The notes beneath the pieces are model-generated. The model searched no databases and was not told the DNA's origin. It saw nothing but the letters and a program-made list of their open reading frames with translations. Positions 34,800 through 46,670 of a DNA stretch of 64,000 bases are shown piece after piece. The translations under genes and the position numbers were made by a program. Source of the DNA: Lingula anatina (lineage: Eukaryota > Brachiopoda > Lingulata > Lingulida > Lingulidae); contig NW_019775747.1 of the NCBI RefSeq assembly GCF_001039355.2, positions 386,752 through 450,751 of the forward strand, in the 5' to 3' direction. Numbering within the stretch: position 1 is the stretch's first letter; the number at the start of each line of letters is the position of its first letter.

Positions 34800-35300
34800 A
34801 CCATGTGCTTATCATATCAGTCCATTCAGCAGACAGCTTCATTTGGTCACGGATTGTCTTCATTATATGCCATTATGTAATTATGGTACACGATGCACAG
34901 CAGACTTGATGGAGTTGCATTGATTTCCGGGGGAATACTTTAGGTGATTAAGGCCATAAAATATAATTATTCGGCCATTACTTAAATGCGTATGTGCCTT
35001 ACTACTTCCCTTTTCTGAGAAGTATGAGTTTAATTTGGCATGCTTTCGAGCAGTTAACATCGTAGATGAGATTTACAAACTGTAGAATTATTATATGAAC
35101 ATCAATATTTTGTCTGAAATAGATGAGAGAGCACAATTAATAAGGGATTAATGCTTGTCAGCAGAAGCAGCATATCCCTAGTAATTGTTGATTATGATCT
35201 AAAACTGTTAACCACAACTTTACATTGTCCACGTCACTCGATATCGATTGTCTGCTTGATGGTCTGGTTGCCATGGAAACCCTGGATTAACAAATATGAA
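34800..35300. promoter_or_regulatory. Regulatory-looking island ending in a perfect X-box
   Basis: About 500 bp of non-repetitive sequence rich in homeodomain-type cores (ATGTAATTATGG, ATAATTATTC, CAATTAATAAGG, CTAGTAATTG). It also has a CACGTCAC CRE/E-box-like site at 35230-35237, a Cut-like ATCGAT, and the RFX X-box at 35266-35281. High local complexity distinguishes it from the surrounding AT-rich intron. Function is inferred only. Confidence 0.35.
35266..35281. promoter_or_regulatory. RFX X-box motif GGTTGCCATGGAAACC
   Basis: GTTGCCATGGAAAC is a full match to the animal RFX X-box consensus (GTNRCC-AT-RGNAAC form), with both half-sites intact and additional dyad symmetry at the edges. RFX factors bind it to drive ciliary and neuronal genes. 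Two further motifs of this type occur at 57398 and 59333. Confidence 0.6.
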
Positions 35301-36054
35301 ATACGTAGATATCTTGGGAAATATAGGTAATCGTGATTTCTTGATAGATATAGGTAATTTATAGGTTTTATAGTTGCGTTCACAACAGGTTTAACATGGA
35401 CCTGTTCTCAAGCTTAAAGTGACCAGTGATAAATCAGTGATTTTCTTATCTTTGACCGTCCTCTTTAACAGAATACCATAGATAATCTTTAAATTTTAAT
35501 AAAAGCAATAAGAGGATGGATAAAAGGATTTGAAACCCACTTAAGTTCTGATTGATATATTTGCATAGCTCAAGTCCTAATTAAATTCATCACTCATCCA
35601 AGTTTAATCTGGTTTGAATTGCACTGGGAAGGGGGGGGAGCAAGAAGCATTTACATTTATTTCTTTTCCAAGTTATGTCAGTTCTTTTTATACAAGTGAT
35701 GGCACAGCAGAAAAGTTTCACTGTATACACAATGAACAAGCAAGCAGACGTCTCATGCTTTAAACATTTTGCAGTAGTATGAATAACAATTGATGTCACT
35801 CAGTCTACACAGTGTTAGGGATGCTTTCATTTCATCAGGGGCCGTCTTGGCCGAGGGACCTGGGAGTATTTGCCATGCTGGATCTTCTACCAGCTGGAAA
35901 TTATTCAAGTTTGGTTATTGACCTAACTGTGAAGTGTTACACAACTAAAAAGTTATAAACGAAACAATTTTTATTGTTCGAAATAGCTCGGTTATGCTAG
36001 ACATCAGTTTATGTTTATTTTGCACTGAAATCACTACATGCAAGGAGTATTACA

Positions 36055-36084
36055 AAGAGAGAGAGAGAGAAAGAGAGAGAGAGA
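36055..36084 (+). repeat. (GA)n microsatellite
   Basis: GA units with one AAA interruption. Confidence 0.95.
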
Positions 36085-36396
36085 TTTGCCGCCAATTATA
36101 CAACTGTAGGTCATGCAGTATTTAGGTTCAGATCTACCTGTTTTGCTGATTAGAGTGTATGTCACCAGTGTCAGTAGCCCTGTAGGTCAGGAGGACTGGT
36201 TTTACAGGCCATGTTGGAAACATCCCAGCCAGTGGTCAGTAGACCACTGGTTTATGTAAATTAAAGTTAAGAGGCATGCGGACAGAATTAAAGGAAAATT
36301 ACCGGAGGGTTTTAATGAAATTGATATTGCGTAATGGTGCTTTTTTTTTTCAAACTAGTTTTTTTCACAATAGGTAGTAGACAGAAAGATAACTTT

Positions 36397-36576
36397 AAGG
36401 CTCCATTTCAAAATAGGGGACTAACAAGTCCGAGGGTCAGATATGGCTGACCCACTGAATACTTCCCCTGCTGGATATCTATACAGTGTCTATTAGCGGA
36501 TTAGACAGCAAGCTTTGTAGCGGGTCACCATATTTGACCCTCAGACTAGTTAGTCCCCTATTCTGAATTGGGCCTA
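36397..36576. mobile_element. MITE with about 55-bp terminal inverted repeats
   Basis: The left arm contains AATAGGGGACTAACAAGTC then GAGGGTCAGATATGG and TGACCC. The right arm mirrors it: GGGTCACCATATTTGACCCT, CAGACTAGTTAGTCCCCTAT. About 180 bp with a unique centre and no ORF. The superfamily is not assigned. Confidence 0.8.
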
Positions 36577-36978
36577 TGAGGTAGTGATTTTTTTTGCCTG
36601 TTCAGATTATTAGGATGTCATCCAAAGTCCCAGAGGCAGTAAAAGTCTTATATAAACATAGTTTATGTAAAAATAAAATGCTGCAAGCATATCTGGCAAA
36701 GGTGTCCTTGTTTTTTTGTTTTGTTTATGAGGTCTGAAACCCTTAATCATTGCTACATTTATAGATAGGTTAAAAGAATAGAAAAAAAAAACAAACACTA
36801 CTACATATTATGCTTGATTTTTTTGTTTTAATTAAGAGATGCAATACTTAACAATTTGATTAATGTTAATAACATTTTGTTTCATGTTTGGTATAATACA
36901 ATACAGTACAATTGAAATAAGTGGGCATTAGGATAAAAAAAACCCATTTATTGCCTCACAGGAAGTACAGTTTAGTCC

Positions 36979-37065
36979 AACATAACACAACACAACAACA
37001 TGACACAACACAACATGACACAACACAACAACATGACACAACACAACATGACAAAATATGATACA
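36979..37065 (+). repeat. ACACAACACAACATG minisatellite
   Basis: Repeats of ACACAACACAACAACATGAC alternating with the shorter ACACAACACAACATGAC. Imperfect period of about 17-20 bases, about four units. Confidence 0.85.
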
Positions 37066-37599
37066 AAAAACAGTCCTTTCCAATAATCGCTTTTGACAAA
37101 GGTGTGGGACTTCTCTAATACTTGTTGCACCTTGTTTTTATATTCTTAATTAATAATTTAGCTTATATTGTCTTATGAGTTAAAAACAGTCTAAAGTCTA
37201 CTCACCTTAGGTAAAACTACACTCAGAAAACAAGTTTAAAAAGTGTTCCAATCAGTAAAGTCATACTGAAAAAATAAAAGAAAAAAATGCAGATTAAAGC
37301 CAGAAAGTGAAACTGTGGATATGAAATTGCCCTTCATATCGTGGTCCACCAACCAGGAACATGATCTTTTCTGAAGGATACCTTAATTTGTTTGATAGTA
37401 AAACTGAAGATATCATTGGGTTCAGTATGACTGAAGCTTACAATAGTCTGGTGGGAAGGAGGGGTTCACGTGCAACCCCGTGAAAAACAGTGGATACCTA
37501 TATTTTCTTAACCCTTGATGTCTAAATTTTTGATTTCTAGATGTTCCCAGAGTGAAAAAATGTCCCATGGGGTTTTAATTTAATGATATGTAACACCCT

Positions 37600-40035
37600 G
37601 TCGCTCAAATAACCGCATTTGAAATAATGGGGGTAGGGGAAGAAAATTATCTATAGTTTGCAATTTAAATAAGATATAAGAATGGTTTATATATCATTAT
37701 GTAGGTAAAGGGTTGCTCTAAAAATACAAGTAATAAAAGTTATGTAATACTGAACCATGTCTAAGTAAAATGGTGTCAAAGGTCAAATGAGGTCAAATTT
37801 GAGAAATTTTCAGAAAAATAAAGCAATAAAGTTTATCTGTATAGAGAATGTGAGCCAACAACATACTTTTAAGGGTATATTTTATAAATCCCATCTATAT
37901 TACAAATGTTTAATGGTCATTTGTGACTTAGTTTTACAGTTTGTGAGAATTATGATGGATATGATTAACGTATGGGAGTATCAGTTAAATTTCAGATCAG
38001 TGGGGGTAGGGGAAGAAAATCATTCATAACTTGACATTTAAGTAAGATATAACAATGATTTATATATCATTGCATAGCTAAAGGCTAGTTCTAAAAACAT
38101 AAGTAATAAAAATTATGTAATGCTAAACCATAATGGAGTAAATGGGGTCAAAGGTCAAATGAGGTCAAATTTGAGAAATTTCAGGAAAATAAGCCAATAT
38201 AGTTTACTTATTTAGAGGATTAGAGCCCACAGTATATATTTGGAGTAAGTTGTGCAAATCCCATTTATATAGAAAATGTTTTATGATCTATTGAGACTTC
38301 ATTTTACAGTTTGTGGAAATTATGATAGATATGATTAACATATGGGTACAGATACTATCAGTTCAATTTCAGATCAATGGGGGTAGGGGAAGAAAATCAC
38401 CCATAACCTAAAATTTAAGTAAAATATAACAATGATTTGTATATCATTGCATAGCCAAATGATTGCTCTAAACATAAAAGTAATAAAAATTATGTAATAC
38501 TGAACAATTATGGAGTAAAATGGGGTCAAAGTTCAAATAAGGTCAAATTTGAGAAATTTCAGAAAAATGAAGTATTATTTTTATATAGAAGATGTGAGCT
38601 AAAAATATACATTTTAGTGTATGTTTGGTAAATTCTATCTATATGACAATGCTTAATGGTCATTTGTAACTTAATTTTTAAGTTTTTGATAATTATGATG
38701 GATATGATTAGCATATGGGAGTATCCGTTAAATTTCAGATCAGTGGGGGTAGGGGAAGAAAATCAATCATAACTTGAAATTTAAGTAAAATATAACAATG
38801 ATTCAAATATCATTGCATAGCTAAGAAGTTCCTCTAAACACATAAGTAATAAAATTATGTAATACTACACCATTATGGAGTAAAATGGGGTCAAAGGTCA
38901 AACGAGGTCAAATTTAAGAAAATTTCAGGAAAACATGCCAATAAAGTTTGTTCCTTTAGAGGATAAGAGCCCACAGTATATATTTGGAGTAAATTGTACA
39001 AATCCTATTTATATAGCAAATGTTTTATGGTCTATTGAGACTTAATTTTACATTTTGGAAGATTTATCAAAATGAATGATACAATAAAGGTTGGGGGGTG
39101 TGTTAAGTTCAATTGCCAAAAATGGGGGTAGGGGAAGGAAATCATTCTTAGTATAGGATTTGATTAAGATATGACATTGATTTATATATCATTATGTTGC
39201 TGAAGGAGAGCTCTAAACATCCAATAAATAATAAAAGTTAAGTAACATTGAAACGTGGCTGAGTTAAAGGTGGTCAACGGTCCAATAAGGTCAAAACTGA
39301 GTCATTTTCAAAAAAAAAAAAAAAAAAAAGAAATCACCCAATAGAATTTTTCTTTAAGCAGAAATATTGAACGTAGAAAATGTTTTCTTAGAGTATGATT
39401 GGTAAATACAGTTTAAATCTTAGTTATTTAACAGGGTTTCGGGAATTCATTTTACAGCATTTAGATCTATGTCTGATACCAGTACTTTAGAAGTGTTCAG
39501 TTAAATTGCCATAAAGTGGGGACAGGGAAAGGACATCACTCATAGGAGGTATTCTAAGTAAGGTATAACTGTGATTTGTATATCATAATATACCTGAAGG
39601 GTTGTTCTAAACATTTAAATTGCAAATTTTATGTAAAATTGAATGATGTCTGTGTAAAAAGGGGAAAACTGTCAAATGAGGTCTCATATATGAAGCAGTC
39701 AAGTTTCTTTATTCAGAGAACATGAGTTCAAATTAGGATTTTTGGATATCTTTGATAAATTAAATTTTTGGTACAAAAATTTCATGGTGTTTAAATACTT
39801 TATTTTAGAGTTTCTGATATTTATGAATGATACAACTTATTAGTATATGTACTGTAGGGGGATCTTAGTTCAATTGCCCACAAATGGGGGCAGCTAGGAG
39901 AAGGAAATCATTAATAGTAAGGGAATTAAGTAAGATATAACTATAGTTTATATATCATTGTGTTGCTGAATGGTCCCTCTAAGCATTTAAGTAATGTAGG
40001 AGTATACTGTATATTTTGTTTTAAGAATAAATATC
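37600..40035 (+). repeat. Left arm of large palindromic satellite, about 6-7 tandem units of roughly 374 bp
   Basis: The landmark GGGGGTAGGGGAAGAAAAT (or a variant) recurs at about 37627, 38001, 38378, 38744, 39120, 39517 and 39885, giving a period of 366-397 bases. Each unit then has the blocks ATATAACAATGATTTATATATC, TTATGTAATACTGAACCAT and a GGTCAAATGAGGTCAAATTT segment (excerpts), followed by AGAAATTTCAGAAAAATAA. The first four or five units are well conserved; the last two towards the palindrome centre are more diverged. ORFs across the units are not conserved as protein. The same unit occurs inverted from about 40040 to 42463. Confidence 0.9.
37772..37796 (+). promoter_or_regulatory. 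DR1/DR4-like nuclear receptor half-site cluster in satellite units
   Basis: Within the unit, GTGTCA-A-AGGTCA-AATG-AGGTCA places three hexamers in direct orientation with spacers of one and four bases. Similar clusters recur at 38145-38167 and 38888-38910 (both with GGGTCA as first hexamer), more decayed near 38525 and 39270, and on the other strand at about 41560, 41926 and 42315-42338. DR1 is the RXR/HNF4-type arrangement and DR4 the TR/LXR-type. The match is to known consensus; binding is not shown. Confidence 0.4.
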
Positions 40036-42463
40036 AAATGATATGGATTTTTCTCCTCTCCCCCCGTTTTTTTTCCCGACAATTGAATTAAACCCATCTG
40101 CAGTGCTTGTATAGTAGGTTTTATATCTCACCTACTGTAAAATAAACTCACATACCCCCATCAAATCATTGTAAAACATATGAACTTAACCAATATATAT
40201 ATATACTGGGGTAGTGCTAGCACTCGCCATTTTAGCCAACTGCTAAAACTGACTTAAATTGGCTAAAGAAAAAGGGCTTGATTTGACATGTTTTAGCCAA
40301 ATTATATCCATTTTGGTAACAAATTGACAAAAATGTGGTGATTTGGCTAAGCGAAAAAAAAAAAAAAATAGCTAATGCTATCCCAGATATATCTTAGTCT
40401 ACAAATCATATTCCTCTCTGTAAAATTTAACTGCTATATTTTTTATTTGTTTTCTTACATAGTTGACCTCATTTAACATTTGATCCCATTTTATGAAGAC
40501 ATATGATTAACTTTTACATAAAATGTGTTATTTATATGTTATGAGCAACATTTTGGCTGCACAGTGATATATCTAAGGTAAATCTTAATCAAATTCCCTA
40601 CTATGATAGGTGTCCTTTCCCTGTCTCCATTTTTTATGCAATTGAACTGATCCCATCTGCAGTACTCACTTATTGTAAAAAAATCCAAATATTCCATCAA
40701 GTCCTTGTAATAGGGATGGACATGTGTCTAAAAAACATATTTTAGGTTCAAGTCAAGTATAAATAATATAAATTGTATTGGTTTACATTCCTAGAAATGC
40801 CTACAAATTTACCTAATTTGATCTTGCACCCCATTAAGCCTCACCATGTCTCAATTTTAAATAACATTTATTTCTGATGTATTTTGAACAACCCTTCAGC
40901 TTCAGAATGATACATAAATCATAGCCACATCTTACTTAAAATCCCCTACTATGAACAGATTTTTCCCTACCCCCAATTTTTGGCAATTATGCTGAACCCC
41001 TCTGCTGTAAGAATTGCATTTTAAAATTAACAAACTTTAAAATAAATTCTCATGAAATAATTGAAACGGACAACTTACCCTAAAGAAACATAATCTAAGT
41101 TCAAGTTCTATGTAAAATAATTAGCTTTATTGTTTTTTTTCCAGAAAATGACTCAAATTTGACCTCTATTCAACTTTCCTGATGATGTCTCAATTTTGAC
41201 CTTATTTAACATTTGATCTCTTTTAACTCAGCCATGATTCAATGTTGCACAACTTTTATTGCTTAGATGTTTAGAGCTCTCTTTTATCAACACAGTGATG
41301 TATAATCAATGTCATATCTTAATTAAATCCTATACTATTAATGAATTTCTTTCCCCTACCCCCATTTTTGGCAATTGAACTACACATCCCACCATATTGA
41401 TAAATCTCAGAAAATGTACAATTAAGTCTCAAAAGATTATAAAACATTTGCTATAAAGATGAGATTTGCACTACATACTCCAAAATCATACTGTGGACTC
41501 TAACCCTCTAAATAAATAAACTTTATTGCTTTATTTTACTGAAAATTCCTCAAATTTGACCTTATTTGAACTTTGACCCCATTTACTCCATAATTGTTAA
41601 GTATTACATAATTTTAATTACTTATGTGTTTAGAAGAACTCCTTAGCTATGCAATGATATTTGAATCATTGTTATATCTTACTTAAATTTTAAGTTATGA
41701 TTGATTTTCTTTCCATACCCCCACTGATCTGAAGTTTAACTTATATTCCCATACGCTAATCATATCCATCATAATTCTCACAAACTAAATTAAGATGCAA
41801 ATAACCATTAAGCATTGTCATATAGATAGATTTACCAAACATACACTAGAAAGTATATTGTTAGCTCACATTCTCTATACAGATAAACTTTATTGCTTTA
41901 TTTTTCTAAAAATTTCTCAAATTTGACCTCATTTGACCTTATTTGACCCCCTTTTACTTTGAGATGGTTCAGTATTACATAACTTTTATTACTTTAATGT
42001 TTAGAACAATGCTTTAGATATGCAATGATATACAAATCATTGTTGTATATAACTTAAATTTTAGGTTATGGGTGATTTTCTTCCCCTACTCCCATTGTTC
42101 TGAAATTGAAATGATAGTGTCAGTACCCATATGTTAATCAATCCAATCCTAATCCATTAAAATTTCCACAAACTGTAAAATTAAATACCAATAGATCATT
42201 TTGCATTTGCTTAATTGATGGAACTTACAAAAAATACTCTAAAATGTACTGTGGGCTCTAATCCTCTAAATAAGTAAACTATATTGGCTTATTTTCCTGA
42301 AAATTTCTCAAATTTGACCTCATTTGACCTTTGACCCCATTTACTCCATTATGGTTTAGCATTACATAATTTTTATTACTTATGTTTTTAGAACTAGCCT
42401 TTAGCTTTGCAATGATGTATAAATCATTGTTATATCTTACTTAAATTTTAAGTTATGAGTGAT
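40036..42463 (-). repeat. Right arm of large palindromic satellite (inverted units)
   Basis: The reverse complement of the unit landmark (TTTTCTTCCCCTACCCCCAT and variants) occurs at about 40060, 40612, 40962, 41347, 41705 and 42078. The arm mirrors the left arm about a centre near 40040. The extra spacing between 40060 and 40612 (about 550 rather than about 370) is explained by the 181-bp MITE at 40206-40386. The arm stops at an N at 42464, just short of the next landmark. Confidence 0.9.
40206..40386. mobile_element. MITE family D, copy 2, inserted in the satellite right arm
   Basis: The left end CTGGGGTAGTGCTAGCACTC and right end TAGCTAATGCTATCCCAG correspond to the termini of the copy at 10011-10185. 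The interior is colinear, including the shared blocks AACTGACTTAAATTGGCT and CAAAAATGTGGTGATTTGGC with small differences. It is flanked by ATATATATA on both sides, so the exact target duplication is obscured. The left satellite arm has no counterpart. Confidence 0.85.
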
Positions 42464-42464
42464 N
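42464..42464. other. Ambiguous base (N) at a repeat-to-repeat junction
   Basis: The single N sits exactly between the satellite right arm (which stops in mid-unit) and the first unit of an unrelated 41-bp minisatellite. This is what a collapsed or falsely closed assembly gap looks like; the true distance across it is unknown. Confidence 0.7.
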
Positions 42465-42745
42465 TCCAGATCCTCGCCACCTCGCTTACTATTCCTTAGA
42501 ATACATCCAGATCCTTGCCACCTCGTTTACTATTCCTCAGAATACATCCAGATCCTCGCCACCTCACTTACTATTCCTCAGAATACATCCAGATCCTCGC
42601 CACCTCGCTTACTATGCCTCGGAATACATCCAGATCCTCGCCACCTGCTTACTATTCCTTAGAATACATCAGATCCTCGCCACCTCGCTTACTATTCCTC
42701 AGAATACATCCAGATCCTCACCAGCTCTCTTACCGTTCCTTTCTT
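42465..42745 (+). repeat. 41-bp minisatellite, about 7 units
   Basis: The unit begins TCCAGATCCTCGCCACCTCG and continues with CTTACTATTCCTCAGAATACA. Starts fall at 42465, 42506, 42547, 42588 and 42629, then two more units with small deletions. Because 41 is not a multiple of three, the apparent protein repeats in overlapping ORFs shift frame every unit and are not genuine. The last unit decays into unique sequence after about 42740. Confidence 0.95.
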
Positions 42746-44439
42746 TGAGGATCTAAGTGGTTCCTTTGCACTTTAGGAAGCCTGAGGCCAAGATGGCTTT
42801 CACATTAATGTTTCATGGTCTTTGGCCACCATCTTTTTTTTTATGAGACAAAACTTTGGAGTGGTACACTGGGCACTGACAGTTCCCAGATTGCATAACA
42901 GAGGTACAAGATCAGAGAATCTGGACAAATTCATCAGAGTGATTGTCAGTTTGCCTGATGCTTTTTATGTAAGTTTTTCACTCAAAGATGTAATGCCTTC
43001 AGTATGATCCTGGTTTTAGATTAATCCCTGGCCATAGTTAAAGGTGCACAGTGTACTCTCTCACACTTCATATCAGTGTTCGTGTAATCTTTTAATATTC
43101 ATTCACATTCAGAATTAAAAAGGGTGAAAGAAAAGGGAATTCTGTATAAGTGAGTAGTGGTATATTCTACAATTGCAAAAAAATAGATAATTGAATATTA
43201 TAATAATAAAAATAACACTTGTATTATTATATATGCTCTGTCTAAACTTGCTGTCAGCTGTGGTGGAGAGATGGGTGGAGCAACTGTTTTCAGTACATGG
43301 TTGTCGTTATAGGTAAATGTATTCAATTAGTTTTCAATATGTCAGACCCACATAAATTCCAAATGCTGGTCTCTGCAGGTATGGCTGCTTCAAAGCCTTG
43401 TGAACATAATTACTTGAGGTAGGGGTGGGACCATTTCATTTGGAATGGAAGACTCTCATGGGGATCTTAGTTGTGAATGATTGATTTTGACCCAATTGCC
43501 AAGGCCATCTTACGAAACTTCTGAAACATATTACTAGATGAAAAGTTGAGCAAGGAAATTATCTACTTGTTGAATTTGATGTGTTAAAGCAAAAAAAAAA
43601 AAAAAAGTGATGATTTTGAATCTTACATCTAATCGTTAGAATTCATTTTCCTTCAAACATAGTGGTTTTGGGAGGAGGGGCAGGGATCGTATTAAGTAAT
43701 AGGTCTCTGGTAATTGAAAAAATATTTATATAGAACCTGTGATGGTAACAGTGGCTTGACACTAAATGACTGTAAATTTTTGTTTATTTTTATCAGGTAG
43801 CAGGACACTTTTTTTTTTTTTTTGCTTTGGGCTAGTTGACTATAATGCTTTGGTACATACTGATAGAGGTATATTAAAGTCCGAATTCAAACTTATTTGG
43901 ATCTTAATATCTGAATGTTGTATTTTACATCCACATGATAAAAAAAAAGCAAGTAGTGAAAATGACAAATAAATAAATGAATGAATTAAAGGATGAATGA
44001 ATATTATAAATAGATAAAATAAATAAAGAAAGAACTTCTGAAATAGTTACCAGATACACAAATGAGCTTTCACTTTGCTGAGTTCTGAGCTAGCTTTGTG
44101 CACTTGATTTCAAACGCTAAACTATGAATTCATAACATGAATACATTAATTTTGCTAAATCGCAGTCTGTTTGTTGTACAGAGAGCTCCAATAAGGCTTA
44201 AGACCCTTGGGATGAGAGATTTGCCTGAACCCCCAGGGAATTAATACTCAATCCCTTGATTGGAAAGTTATTTATACTGATAAGGATCAATCTTGCATGG
44301 TATTATGTATATTTATATGTAACAGATTCAAACCAATTGGTTTTTCTAGACAACAGCATGATGAATAATAGTCACTTGGTGATTAGAAGGTATTCAGTGA
44401 GCTGTACATTTTAATGTATGTGAGGGTTGGTCTGTTATA

Positions 44440-44915
44440 CTTGTCTGGCTAGAAGGTTTTGTGTGTGTTTATGTGTGTGTGTGTGTGCTCGTGTGCATGC
44501 ATGTATGTATAGACACATATGCAAGCGGCATCATGGGTGTTTATGTACAGATGGCTACCAATCCCCCTCCCCCTCCCTGCTGCTCCCACAAAAACAAATG
44601 GAATGGTTAAGCGCCTATTTGTTTTTCATTAAAAATGTAAAAAAAAAAAAAAGGATACAGAAAGTTCAAAATTTTGCCCAAGAGGGTCCTTGTGTATATG
44701 TATGTGTGTTTATGTATGTGTGTACATGTGTAATTGTGCATGCACGTGACAGCACAGGTGTCTATGTACAGATGGCCACCATTATATATACTCTACCTGT
44801 CCTCCTCTACTCCCACTGATCCTACTCAAACAAATGGACTGGTTAAGGGTCCGTTTGTATTCATTGGAAAAGAAAAAAGATTTGTAGAAAGTTCAAATTT
44901 TGGCCCATCTCCCAG
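44440..44915 (+). repeat. Tandem duplication of about 240 bp
   Basis: Two diverged copies in direct order. Copy 1 (about 44455-44690) and copy 2 (about 44690-44915) share: a GT/ATGT-rich start, TTTATGTACAGATGGCTACCA / TCTATGTACAGATGGCCACC (excerpts), CTCCCAC, CAAACAAATGGACTGGTTAAG, an A-rich run, and GAAAGTTCAAA followed by TTTTGCCC / TTTTGGCCC. The 130- and 97-codon ORFs here are by-products of the low-complexity GT tracts. Confidence 0.8.
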
Positions 44916-46344
44916 GGCCCAGACCATAAAACCTCCAGGCAAGTCATGCAAGGTGAAAATACCTGGAACAACACTGGGTAAATCCAGACAGACGTACTAC
45001 AGTCTGCTGCCTTTAGGGAACACTTAAAACACATTTAAACCAGGATTTGTGCATTCTAAGTGGGCTTGATTGGTTTCAGTGTTTGTTTGTTTGATAATTT
45101 ATTTGGCAGTTGGAAGTGGCGGAGAATGGCGTACGTTCATGGTGTGATTATGGCAACTACTTGACTGGATGGTGCTCTAAGAGCTCTGGAGATACAGTTT
45201 ATTTCAACAGAGGGGAAAATGGATCTGTACAAAGATTTGGCCTATTTAACTGAATGAAAGTTTTTAGTTGAAAAATAGATCCGGTTTGTATATAAATAAA
45301 AGAAATTTTATCTGTGGGACTAAATTAAAGGACTGGTCTATTTTATTTTTAAAAAAACCTAATATTAATTTTGTTCTAAAACAATTAGCGAATCACATAT
45401 CATCTCATTTCCTGAAGAATTCATGAAAAATGAATAAAGTGATGCTGATAAAAAAGATGGAAAGACAAAAACTTGATGCAACCTGCTTTGGGCTGTATTA
45501 TTTTGCAGTCAATATGAAAGTTTTTTTACATGCAAGTTACAGCTTCCCACGTAAATTTTGAGGTCTATTAATCCCTCAGTGGACGTGTCTATGTTTTATG
45601 TGTCCAAAAAAGCTGTACAGTTTAAAAATTGAATAGTTCTGGAGACATTCAATAAGCAAACAACTGATTTTAGTCTGAATTAATTCATTGGGTAATGTTG
45701 GCTAAAAGGTTTTATCTTCTTCTTAATATGACATTTATAATTCTATAATGTTGCATAAGTTAAAGTGTGCGTGACATGAGCTTTTTCACCATGGAGTGGA
45801 GAGTTTAAAACATGCCAAAGCTTGGAATATCATTGCAAAACCAAATTAGTTTAAGAACTATAAGTCTTGGAGCATATTTAAAAGGAATTAATTGCTATCG
45901 TCAGAAGAAGTTATTCAATTTTGATTGGATTAATTAATATTGGATTTGATGTATGTAAAGCTGGATGAATTAATGCATAGAAAAATGAATTTTCATATTT
46001 TCACAAAAAGATGTATGTCCAACACCTGTTTAGCTAGCCAGTGGAGGTTTTGCTTAAGTCAAGAATATATTTTTACTTTAAAAAAAAGTCAGATAAAAAG
46101 CCTAACATCTGTCTAAGATGCTAGCTGTGTAGTACAGTGAGTGAGTGATGATGTAGGAGGCATATAGGCTGTTTTGTTTCTTTACCAATAGCCCTCTGAC
46201 AGATGAGGATATTAACTTTGATCTTACGCCTCTTCTACGGCTTTGGTAGTTCCTTGTAAGCCTTCAGTACAGTTTAGCTGACAGAACGATCATGATCGAC
46301 CAAGTACTGTTGCTGTTTTCTAGGCCAAGTTTGGGAGTCTGCCA

Positions 46345-46670
46345 TTAAAGGTGTCCTATCCAGGATTTTTTTGCTCTAAATTTGATTTTCCTAGAGAAAT
46401 TTTTTTCTCCTACGCTATTTTCATTGCTCGACTGATCCTTACACTTGGATTTGATGTTTTATACCATTTTTAATGAAATTACTTAAATGTCTGGTCAGAC
46501 AATTAGACTGTCGTAGTCTTCCTGACATTTCAGAGGGAAATTATATTGGCATCAGGCGGCACTTTTATTTCAGGGATTTACCATTTTTAAGGCCTGAATC
46601 GGGAAAGATAGCTGTGCAAGATATGTAGACATCATAGAAATAAATATGACTTTGGGGGCATGATTTCAAA
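46345..46670 (+). repeat. Dispersed repeat E, copy 2
   Basis: Aligns in order with 30684-30990 (see the blocks listed there), including the closing AAATATGACTTTGGGGGCAT. It is about 20-30 bases longer through small insertions, including CTGACATTTCAGAGGGAAAT. Confidence 0.7.

Noticed and set aside
37600-42745. Regular repeats resembling a CRISPR array
   Set aside because: The 374-bp and 41-bp units are contiguous tandem repeats without unique spacers, in eukaryotic intronic DNA.
42459-42748. Repetitive protein from the 41-bp minisatellite
   Set aside because: The period is not a multiple of three, so the frame changes every unit. No real repeat protein is encoded.
44427-44819. 130-codon plus-strand ORF, the longest in the window
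   Set aside because: It runs through GT microsatellites and an A-run, and its apparent Cys/Val-rich protein is low complexity. It lies across a non-coding tandem duplication.
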